Positions 25,601 to 37,600 of a stretch of 64,000 nt of DNA are shown in pieces (position 1 is the first letter of the stretch; the number at the start of each line of letters is the position of its first letter). The notes beneath the pieces were generated by a model, which ran no database searches, had not been told where the DNA came from, and was given only the letters and a program-made list of their open reading frames with translations. The stretch is from the NCBI RefSeq assembly GCF_021018805.1, contig NC_086248.1, positions 24,684,922-24,748,921 on the forward strand. Reading direction: 5' to 3'. Both the position numbers and the translations under genes were made by a program. The DNA is from Prinia subflava. Taxonomy: Eukaryota > Chordata > Aves > Passeriformes > Cisticolidae.

Positions 25601-28600
25601 GCCCTCTTTACAGTGAACACATATTTAGTCGGCTTGAAAAACTGTTCTAAATTAAATACGAACAGCACTGCATAGTGAAGAGAATAAAAACACATACAAA
25701 AACATTAATCCAATACTGAAGGTACTTTCCCCTAATTTTCCTGCAGCTCCTTTCAAAAGCACTTATGTTCTACAATGTATAATTGCATATAAATCTCTTT
25801 AACCGAATCACAGGGTTAGAGAAACACAAAAGGATATGGGAGACAAAGTACAAACAATCTCTAATGATTATTAATACACTCTTAACAAAAGCTTGGCCTC
25901 TGCTCACAGAACAACTGAAAACAATGAAGTCAATGAAGTCTGCTCATGGCTGCAGTAAACTCCCACATCTCCTAGTAACATTATTTTGATTTCCAGTAAT
26001 ACTCCACAGAATAAACTTGGCATGTTTACACCATGAGCAATGCTACTGAAGACTTTATCAAGGTATTAATATACATTGCTACACACCTTGAAGCCAGGAC
26101 TGCCCGGTAATCCATCTTTCCCATTTCTGCCAGGGTCTCCCTGTGACAACATTGAACAACAATCAGCAGGTAAATTAACAAGCAAAAGCTAACAATAAAT
26201 TGTCTTCAGAAAACTTACAGATCGCCCAGGGACTCCTGGAAACCCTGTATCACCCTTCTCTCCTTTTGAACCCTGAGAAAAACAGCAAGCAGAAAGTAAG
26301 CAGTGCTCTATGTTATGCTGCAAATTCAGTATATTTAACCAATAATTCATGTATTTTATTTCTTATTTTGAAAAAGTACAGATCTGTTTCTTTCTTTACT
26401 CAGGCAGTTGTCAATTAATAACTACGACTCCATTACATAAACAAAAATTACTACAGAAATGCTAACACAGACCCTCTTTGAAATTGCTTAAAACTCTAAA
26501 TACATGAAGAAAATGAACGGCCAGGTGAAAATATAGCTGTAACACTGGGTGGCCAAACTATACTCTCTGCTTTATATAAATTACAGATTTAAACATCTCT
26601 CTTCCCATGTGCTATCAGCCCCACTCCTTTCATGTGCTCGTCTCCTCCCTCTCCTAACTCCTCTCCTCTCTCTTGTTTGGTTATATGCACATCTGTATTA
26701 AAAAGCACAGACTTCTTTACAATATAATTATTATATATGCCCCATATATGGTGTGTTACCCCATAGACATATTTACAAAAAATGCATGCATTTTGTGCTA
26801 TGTGAAAATGAATTACACCAATCTACTAACAGAATTAAAAGATTTTCAAAATATCCAAATAAGCAGAGGCTAGGTTTGACATTACTAAATGTAAATACAT
26901 CCAGTAAAAGCAGTGAACATTTTTCTGAGCTCTAAATAAAGAATTACATTTTCTGTGAATACGCATGTTATAAAAATATTAATTATATTGCCTGGGGTTC
27001 CTGTGCCCAGGTGGGAATGCAGGGGCTCCATGAGAGGAGGCCGGGGCTGCCTCAGCTGGACACAGCCGGTTCCAGGCGGACACAGCCGGTTCCAGGCGGA
27101 CACAGCCGGTTCCAGCCGGACACAACCAGTTCCAGCCGGACACATGCGGTTCCAGGTGGACACAGCTGGTTCCAGCCAGATCCAACCATCCACTGCAGGG
27201 TGCAGTAGGGGAATGTGTTTAACAAGGGACAGAAAGGTGAAACTAACAAAATAAGGGAAGAGGAGAAAAGTGACAGCTCTGCAGACACCAAGAGGAGGGT
27301 GCTGGCGCAGAGATTCCCCTGTAGCCTTTGGAGGGGGCCACGGTGGAGCTGTGGTAGCCAAGGTGCAGCCCATGGAGAATCCATGCAAGACCAGGTCTGC
27401 CCTGAAGGCCTATGGCCCATGGGAAGGACCTGTGCTGGAGCAGGGGAGGAGTGTGAGGAGGAGGAGAAGCAGGGAGAAGCTGTTAAAGACCACACTACCT
27501 TGCTCCCCATTTCCTATCCCATGAAGGAGGGAAGCTGAGCCTTGGAAAAGGCAGAGTGGATGATAAGGGAGTTTAGTTGTTTGGTTTTTTGTTTGTTTGT
27601 TTTTTCACTATTCAAACTCATTTTAGTTGTCAGTAAATTAAATCAATTTTCCCCAAACAGCCACTGTTTTGCCTGTGACAGTAACTGGCAGGTGATCTCT
27701 CTTCCCTGGACCATCAAGCTTCTCCATCCTTTTTTCTCCCTCGCACTGCTGAGAAGGGAGATTGAGAGAGGTGCCTGGGGGTTTGCACCAGGCAACCAGT
27801 CTGTGACCCCAATACAGATACTAATAGCATTTTGCTTCAATTTATGCTTGTAAAGTCACTTGCCTTTTTTCCATATATTCCTGGCACTCCTTGATCTCCT
27901 TTAGGACCTCTTTCTCCCTAGACAAAATGTATGTGAGCAAGTTAATTTTTAAAAAATAGAAGCACTTACATAAAGATATATTTATATATAGGAAGTATAC
28001 ATGTATAGCAGACACAGAGAAGGCAAAGAGCTCCATGTGATGGAAAAAACATGCCCAAGATTTAAATGCAAATCCTGAATTTGCCCAGCTTTCCTAGAGG
28101 ACTAGGCCAGAATATCCAACACTGATGGTGAGAAAACCCACAGGCTTAAGGCTTCTACTTCCTATAGAAAGCACCGTGACTCTCATTGCTTCAATATAGG
28201 CAGGAACCTACATGAAAATTATTGTGTCCTTGAAAAGGGCTGGACTTTTCTGAAGATTTCTTCTTATCTGAAGAATTAAAAACATAACTTTGGAAAAACT
28301 AAGAGGTAAATTCAGTTGAGTACTAATATAGATGAGCAAAAAATATTGGGAAAATTGTTTTGGGGAACATGAACTACACTCACTGTGATAGATCAGAACT
28401 GTTCTTCAAAATGCTGTCACTCAAGCAGAATAAGAATATAATATAATTGTTTTTCTTTAAACATTATTTGTGATGAAGAATCCTCTAAGTAGTAGTAAAA
28501 TCAAATTAATATAAAATCCCATAGAGCAAAACAGAAATTAAGTAACACGTGGTTTCTATTGTTTGATATCTATATAAGGAAGTCCCATGGCATGTATCTT

Positions 28601-31600
28601 CCCTAAATATCACCTTCACATCTATTCATTTTGAGCAATTGGTCAAATGCTCTGAAATAGTATTGTACATAGACTTGTTTACCCTTTAAATTAAACTACA
28701 AGGCAAGCTGAAACACAGGAATATTATAACAAGAAATATTTAATTTCAACCTTTGGTGCTGGCATCCCATGTAATCCAGGAAAACCGGGTAATCCACTGT
28801 CACCCTGAAACAGCAAACATATTTTAAATTCCTGCATCAAAATAGTGGCAATATACTACAACAATATTTATATTCTTGTGATCAACAAATAGTGGAAAGA
28901 TGTAATATATCACTGTATCTACTTCCTAACATTGGTATGATGACTGATAAGAGTTTTCGTACCTTTAAACAAAATTCATTACATAAAAGAAAAACCTTAA
29001 TCACTAGACTTTAGACTAAATTTATGGTAATCTTTTAGTAAGTCTTATGGAGGTTCAAAAGCAGCAATTTATGACCTTAAGAAATTTCCTACCAGCTTAA
29101 TCTGGATAAGTAAAGTATTAAAAAATAAGATATTAAGTACTTGCTCCAAAAAAGAAACTAAATTAAACCAAAAAACAGTTATAAAACAACTTTGGCGATT
29201 TGACAAACGAGTTCTCATTTCAGAGGGAGAAAGAATTCACTTAGGTAAAAGCAGTTGGCAATTGAAAAGACAAGGCAGAGCACCAGGTTTTTTTACTGTT
29301 CTCAGAGGTGTCAGGTATTAGGAATTCCAAACTTTTTCTGTTGGTACTGAGGATATTTAACTGACAATTTGTCTGCAAGTTCCCTTAAGCAATAACAACA
29401 AAATCCTAAATTACAGCTTGTCACTACTTGACTTGAAACAATAAAACTAATTCTAGTTGCTTGGCTTAGTAGACTACTTCATATGAGGAAACAGCTAATC
29501 ACAAAATCATTTTTGGACAACCAGAATGTTTTCTTTCTGTTAATACCTACTTTTATATTGAACAACATATTTCAATTTTTAATATATTTCAATCAGATAG
29601 AAGGAATAGTAAATTATGCTTAGAAAGTTATTTTATATAATATTTCAAATCCTAAGACAAGGGTTAAACCAGGACAACATGTCTCAGTGCTGTTTATCAA
29701 AGCCATTCATGCCTAAGCAGATTTGGAAAGGTCTGTCATATATTTGCAGTAGGCAGGAACATGACCACAGGAATGACAGCTTGTGGGTTAATGTTATCAC
29801 AATATCTCTCAACAAATAAATATTAAAAGCAGACAATGGAATGGAGTTCAAAAATCAGCAAAGGTTGTAAAATTAACACTTCATATATCCATTGCTTCTC
29901 AATGAAAAAGAGCGGAGTCTTGATTTCTACTCAGAAGTGGTGGTTCAATTATTGGATAAACTAAAACATTTGGAAATGAAAACAGTTTTAAATTAGCTAC
30001 TAGAGAATCTTTTCAAGTAATGGAACGAAATAAAGAGATGAAAATTTGGGCAGAATTTCTAGGAAAAAAAAAATCTAATGGCAAGACCTATTTTACAATG
30101 GAAATGTTCTCTAAAACAGTGGTGGAAGCCCTGTTTCTTGGCACATTTTAAACAAGGCTAGACTGAACAATAGGAAATATTCTCTGTCACAACCTTGCAC
30201 TGCAAGGCAATTAGAGTTTTTCAGTACTGACTGATTGATTACATTAACTTCTAAAATCAATGAGATTGAGATGAATGAAGCACAGAACACATAAGCAATT
30301 TTTCAGCTCTAACCATGTATTTGAGAATTCTGCTGAACAGTAACGAATTTAAGGACCTACTTACTGGGAACTTTACAAAGAAATTCTAAGATCTGTTGGG
30401 AAAACAAGTGCTTGTTTTACAGAAAGAGCTTTGACGTTTTAATGAGTCAAAACCAAAATAATTGTCATCACAATCAGCTAAGAACTTTTCTACGCATAGG
30501 GCAGAAATGTGAGAGAAAGCTATGGCCAATGGGCAGTTTATTCACTGTGTATACAGAAGATCCAGTCAAGTTTATCCTGATTACCAGGAAACAGTTACAT
30601 GTAAGCTTCCCCATTTGTCTGTATCTCCAAGCTACTGGCTACACATCAGCTAGAATTTTCCACAAAAAGTTTTGGGTTCAATTAATCAGTGTTTTCTGAT
30701 AGAAAGTGCCATCCAGGAATTCCTGCCTAAGTCATCTGGATTCTCACTTAAACAGAAAAAGGGTGAAAAGAGTTAAAAAGAAAACACTGTGACAGATGTC
30801 TGTATTGTGCTTCCAGGTACCCATAATTAGATACATTTTCTATATGTTATTCAGTGAAATAAAGTTTCTACTGGCAGTGCTAAAGCTTATATAGACTTTA
30901 TTAAATAAAGACAGACAGATTCAGAATTTAGATTTAGGATTCTTAGTCCTTTCTTATTATGCTTTTAGCAAACAATTCTCACAGAACACTCATGTGAAAA
31001 TACTATTACCTGTACAGCCAAAAATTATAAAAGGTAAGAGTAAAAACTTTTTATCTATTATTCTTGTTTGGGTTCTCTTACCTTTGCCCCATCTTTTCCT
31101 GGTTCTCCCTTGACACCTGGCAAGCCACGAGGTCCCTAAATTGAGAAAGAAATTAACATGATCTCAAATGCTAACACAATCTGATACAGAATTAGACACA
31201 GAAATGTGACACAACATGGGCCAGAGACCAATGTGTCAGCAGCCTGATTCCAGCATTTTGGTGACTGGACACAAAGCAGAACTAAGCATAATGTGTACCC
31301 AGCATGGATGAACACGGTGCACTATCATCATCCATGACTGAGGAACACTGAAACCATTTTTTGTTCTAACCAAGGACCACCCCAGGAAAAAAAAAGAATG
31401 TCACACAGCTGTACCAGCCTGTTCAAAATCACAACCTGTCAACATGAGAGCTCAGAGATGTCCCCTTCAGTAGCCCATCAGACAATCTCCACATATGCCA
31501 TTTCTCAGGCTTGCTCTTGGCGCCAGCAGACTCTCAGATATTTAATCCCACAAATGAGTAAATCCCTGACTATTATTCAGACTGGATCATGCCACAAGTG

Positions 31601-34600
31601 AAATACAGCACCGGTTTCCAACAACTGTCTTAGCAAGGACTACTAAATAAATACAACAAAGAAAAAGAATTCTCCTCCATCAGTCTGGGCTTTATGTGAA
31701 AACTTGTTTTGGCTGTGTGAATGACGGGTAATCCATCACTATGACAAGACTTCAGATCACTGCTACTGATTCACAGAAAAATTGAAGAAACTACTGTTTG
31801 GCTTATGGATCAGGATAAAAATATCTAAGCTGCAGCTGAGTCCATCTTCTAGAGGCTTTACCTAGCACTGCTTAGATTTGCAGTCTAATAGCCTATCTAC
31901 AAACGTCAAAGCCAAGTGAATTTCAAAGCAATTCACCCATGGAGGGTCCCTGATTTCATGACACCTCTGGAGCCCTCTTCATTCCCCACACCTCAACTCT
32001 CAATGACAAACTGATACTGAGAGAGACTTAGCAGGATTTGTCTCAGATATTCAAATTCTGGAAACTAAATAGAAACTTACTTGAATCCCTGGAGTTCCTG
32101 GGACACCTGGAGTTCCTGCTGATCCCTGGTATCCCTAAGGAAAAGAACCAAGACTTGTCACTTTTCTAAAGCAATATATACAAATTTCCAAACACCTATT
32201 TAAAAAAATCCTTCTGTTTACTAGAGAACTTTTGTCATGAGCCTATAATTTTAGGTCACAGATTTTAGCAACTGCTATCACAATCATACATTTGGGATTT
32301 AGATTTCAGCTTTCAAAAGCTTTCATATCTGCAGCTGAAGTTCTCAGCCTCTAGACTGTAGCTAAAACCAGTTATTTTAGAATTGTTACACAAAAACATA
32401 ACAAACATATTGTTTTATTTTCCACTGAAAACAAGAAGAAATTAATCCACATATGTAGACATTTTTCCTCTCTCTCCTAAGAAAAATAGCTGAAACATGC
32501 CAAGACTTTTAAAGGCTTTTATCCAGTTACAGAAATAAGTTTAACAAACAAGGTATGTTCCAATACATTATGCAGCTAGTTTTATAATATCACTACATAA
32601 CAAAAAATTCCATTCTTGATACTAAGCACTTAGCTACGAACTTGAAGGTATATAACAGTCTCTACAAATAAAATAAAATAATTTGAATGACTGGGACTAC
32701 AGGGAAATACTGGGAAATACTAAATAATTCATGAGTTACAAAGAGAATTTCAGGAATGCTTTACCAGAAATCAACATAGGCAGAACAAGAGAATCTTTAC
32801 AGAAACCAAAATATGTATCTATGTTTTGGTAGATTTGATTCAATTAGTACAGAAAAGATAGCAGTTTTCATGCAAAATTAACAAGGGATTTAAAGAATCC
32901 TTGAAGAGAGGCATGTTACTGAATAATAAGAAATTTACATAGCTCATTTAAAAATGTCCTTGCAGTGGAAATAGAGCTTCCAAGAGGATTTTTTCAAGAA
33001 AACATATAAAACAAGATGAGAAATTGTTCTATAATACTCTGAGGCTGTCTGACATTTAAACAGGCAAAACTAAATTTAATAAATCCCATTAAATGGGCTA
33101 TCCAATTTCAAATACCCAGAATTTGATCCTGATTTGAACTGAGAGAAGTAATAATCCTATTTCCAAATGGGTTTCAAGGTGATTTCCACACTAGTAAAAA
33201 GGAGCTAATAGAACCTTTTCAGTACAAGGGAGGCAATTTGTTTGTCTCATTTCTTCTTTATATCAGTCAGAGCTTCCTAAGAATAATAAACAGACTTAAA
33301 ATGATTTGCTGTGTTAGATACAAGAGAGTCCTTGCTGTGCCCTCTTCCCAAAAGACGTTTGAGCAGTTGCCCGATGAGCCAGCTGGTAATGTTTAATATA
33401 GAAGTAAACAGAATTCTAGGTCTCTGTCATACATGGATCCTTTATCAAGCATTTTACTTTACTTTTAGTGCTCAAGGCAGTTCTGGCAAAATCAGCTTTA
33501 ACTGTGCATGGTATAGAATCTCCAGAGGGCTTATAGGTCTCGTGGGTAGCTGAAAAAATTCACCAAATCAAAAAATACCTCTAAAATTTTATCCATTTTT
33601 TTCTTCTTAAAAAATTGATACAACTTTCTGCAGGATATATTCTATAGAAATGAAACTTAATTTCATAACTTAGACCACTGCAATGCAATTTCCCTTCTTC
33701 CTCTAACTGAGCAAGGGAAGAAGTAGAAGAGGGCAATTTCCTGGCTGAACTGAATTTCAAAATCACAAGATGAATGGAGGACAGCAGAAGAAAACTGCAT
33801 ATTTAGCTCAGGGCTAAGTATAGTATTGTGATTTCAATACAAATCAACACATTGTCAATGTGTTCGTTTAATGGAAAGCTGGAAGAGCTTTCAAAAGGAA
33901 ATTCGCAGAAAGTCACAAAAATTAGAATCACTATCTGGTACAAATAACAGGAATTGTTGCACAAGTTAAAAACCACCTTCTATAATTAACAAAAAAAAAT
34001 TCATTAAAAATAGTATATATTTGTATCACTACTCCTTTTGCAGTATGGATCATCAATCTACATGCTAATGCCTAAAAATGTTTTGCACTAAAGTCAGATC
34101 AAATCCTCTTTCCCTAATCACAAAGCCCTCAGTAGGAGTACCTGCGTGACATACGTACACATCTGCAAGAACAGCAGTGCCATAGCTGCTGTTTCATGTA
34201 AAAGGGACAGAAGTGAAAAATCCCTTTTCAATTGATGCATTCAAGACTGTAGGTTCTCGTTCAAATAGAGTGAACACGCTAGATCTGCCACCAAAAATAA
34301 TATTTTTTATCTGAGCTTGGTCTTCTCTTCTCAGGGTTATGATTCCCTGAGATTCTCCTTGGGGTTGCTGTTCCCCCCCCCCCTCAAGGTAATAAGGTTT
34401 CCCCCAAGGTTGCTGTTCCCTGGGAGTTTCCTCAGGGTTGCTGTTCCCAGAGGTAATAAGGTTTTCAGTCTTCTCTTCGCCCTAGGTGTTTCACACCGAA
34501 GCCAGAGACGACAAGTTGAGTCCAGCAGTTTGTGTTATCAAGGCTGTTTATTCTTAATTATCTCTCAGTTCTTGTCCAGCTTTGCAAGGCATCCCCAGCA

Positions 34601-37600
34601 GAGCAGGACACGCGGCTGGACTGGGGCAGATCAGAGAGCCCCGCACCTTATGTACGGTCCCCTTGACCCAACCACTGTCCGAGACGTATTTTTTATTTAC
34701 AAAATTTTACCAATACCTACTACCTATGCTAACATGTCAGTTCTACTCTAAACCAATCTCTAAAACCCAACTCAGCACAAGATGGGGGACGAGAGCAAGA
34801 ACAAGGAGGACAGGGGCCACTCCCCAATTCCTCCATCTTGTCTCTTCAGCCCCATATACTAAGAATCCTAATTTCTATATTTATATTCTATAATAAACCA
34901 GCTACTACTTATTTTTAAAATTTTAGGGTTTGTGATTCTTCCTGCATGTGAGTGTTCACTCCCATGGACAGGAATCAGAGTCAGTGTCCTCCTGGGATCT
35001 GTGTGGGTCTAACTGAACCCCCTGTACAGATCCCAGACCCCCCTGTCCGGTCTCCCAACCCTTCTGGGTGGCCAGAGGGATATCCTGGACTCCAACATTC
35101 TCTCATGAAGTTTTCTGAAGACACACAAATAGCATGAGAAGTATTACAGTTAACTCTGAATTTGATATTCAGTTTAGAATTCAGTTGCCTAAATATAGGC
35201 AGCTCCTAAAATCTGAGACTCCTAAGACACCGACCCAGTGTTAGAAGACAGTGGCACAAAATATTTGGGTGGCATTAACTGTCTTTCAGTGTGGGCAAGA
35301 CAAAACACTTTACAACATAAAAATCCCATACCTTTTGTGATATATTAGTTAAACACCTATTGACTATTATGAGAATTTAAATGCCCTGTGTCTCTGTACC
35401 CATTTAAATACTAAATGTATGTCTTCAAGTGAATCCCACTTATTATGTTTCATCAATGTTGTCAGTCAGCACTACTCCGCAGCACTTCATAGTCTTATTT
35501 TTTATTTTACGTCATTTCATCTGAAATCAGGGTTACACAAAATTTACCTCTCAGTTTACTGTTGTGAGAACAGTACTGATCATTTTCTAGTGCCTGAAAA
35601 TCCTTAAAAGGAAAGTGATAAACAGCTAGACATTGAGATTAGTTTTGTCCCAGATTGCTGGGTATTTAAAAAAATCACAGATTAAATGAAACTCTGAGAT
35701 TTTTAAAGAAAATGGCAATAATTTGCAAATAATTCTAAAGAAAAAGACTGAACACACTTCCTAGGTCAAAGAACTTACGTAATAGCCACAAAAACTTAGC
35801 AATATTGTTATCGTCCTTACTGGTAAACGAAACTTAAGTTTGCCTGTAAGGCAAAAATTGAGCAAGAAAGACATATGACAAGTATTAATTCCAAGGAACT
35901 CTGGGTGCAATAGCAGAGGAAACCTCAGAAGTATATCTTCAACGCATTTCCACACCTAAAGGACAAAAGTTCAGCATTCGTAGGCATGTTCCATCTAATA
36001 AAATAAAAATTAAATAATATAAATTTAAAAATAAAAATAAAATTTAAAAATAAAAAAATTAAAAATAAAAATAAATTATGTATAGATAAGGCAATGAATA
36101 CTGCACTTCACACTCCTATAATGAAGAGCTTTTGGAGTCAATGAACAATATCAACAACAAAGGCATGAACACAGGACTGCTTGGGAAAGACAAGAGAGAA
36201 GTAAGCAAGCTCATTTTAGCTAGGAAGAAACCAGGGATCAAAAGCAATGGTCTGAAGATATTCAGAGACTGTAAACAGTAAGCAAGAAGAACTATTTAGG
36301 GTGATGTAACTAAGCATAATGAAATTCAATTGCAAAAGGAAAATTTAACTTAGCATGTGGAAAACACCCTGAAAGGTCTGCAGACCTCTTGTGGCAGTTT
36401 CTTGCAGAAAATCTTTAAAGCACAACTATCTAAAGCATTACAAGCCAAGTCTTCAAACTCTTTTCATAAAATACATTACATCTTAAAGAACTTGTTGTAA
36501 CTATGTGGACATGTATCCATGTTTATTATTTCTGCATTTTATTACACTTTCCTCCATTTGCTACTCCATAATCTGCCATGCCTTTATAATTCAGAACCCC
36601 CAGCAGAATATTTTACTTAAATATGACGTTCTCAAATAGCAGAGAGGCAAAAAGATCCATCAAGTTCATTAAATAAAAGGTTGTATATCCAGCTTTAAAA
36701 GTTCCCAAGCTTCAGCCTATTGGACATAGGATGATGTACCAAGGGAGTCTAACTTCCTGCTCTGTTAACTGTTCCTGTTAACTGTTCACATGTTCATCCT
36801 TATCACATCTTCTGCCTTTGGCAGCTGCTGCAAGTAGTGATGTGGTCTTTTGTCTGAACTCTACAGCTGTCTCTGCAGCACAAGTCAGCATCAGGCATCA
36901 CTCTGACTCCAGACTTGTATGTCTCAGGGAAGGCATTACGTGACTGCATCAGAAGAGAGCACAGAGATTTCCTCTAACAATAACAAGGCCACAGTGTTAC
37001 TGAGGAATGTGTATTTTCCTGGAATTGAGACCAGCATTTCACAGCTGAATTATCAACTCTGTCTATGAAAGTTTTCTGAGAAAAGTAGCTGCAGAGTTTA
37101 TAACAACTTAAATCCCAGGCAAGCCATCCAGTAGCACAGGGAATTTCATGTACATGTGAAGCCATTATCCATTTTTATTCCAAAAGTATTGTTGAAATAG
37201 CTCATCGTTGCTATTTGGCCTTCAGTTGGTCACCAAATATTAAACTCTAGGTAATACAGATGCAATAGTGCTCTATAACCTTTTAAAATATATATTGGAA
37301 TGATCCAAAATTACTAATCATGGGAGGCTTTTGATACCTTATGAACTCCATATCTGCTTGTATCAGTAAAGTCAGTCTCACCAGGTTTTTTTTTTGTAAA
37401 CTGCTTATTTTTTCTCATTTTTTATTTTATTTTCTTGTACATACTGTAAAGACAAGGCAAATTGTTCCAAAATTTCATGAGTGAAACTAGATGGAATACT
37501 CAAAAATTGTCCAGATTTGCCAGCTGCATGGTTCATAGTTCAAAATTGACAAATGGGTGGATTCCTTAAATTTCTGTCAGCAGATTGATAAACTATCACC

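Larger units (their letters stand above)
23292..26086 (-). other. COL21A1 intron c15-c16
   Basis: A 2.8-kb intron containing the compound hexamer array (23778-23984) and a TG/TA microsatellite (24637-24716). The segment 24760-25210 is less AT-rich but unassigned. Confidence 0.65.
26273..27863 (-). other. COL21A1 intron c13-c14
   Basis: A 1.6-kb intron that begins with the GC donor. It holds the GC-rich patch with the 20-bp minisatellite (27058-27180) and a probable repeat fragment (27190-27545). Confidence 0.7.

Noticed and set aside
26885..27538. Overlapping open frames with Trp-Asn-Arg-Leu or Gly-His-Ser-Arg-Phe repeats
   Set aside because: Arise from the 20-bp minisatellite on both strands; no independent support.
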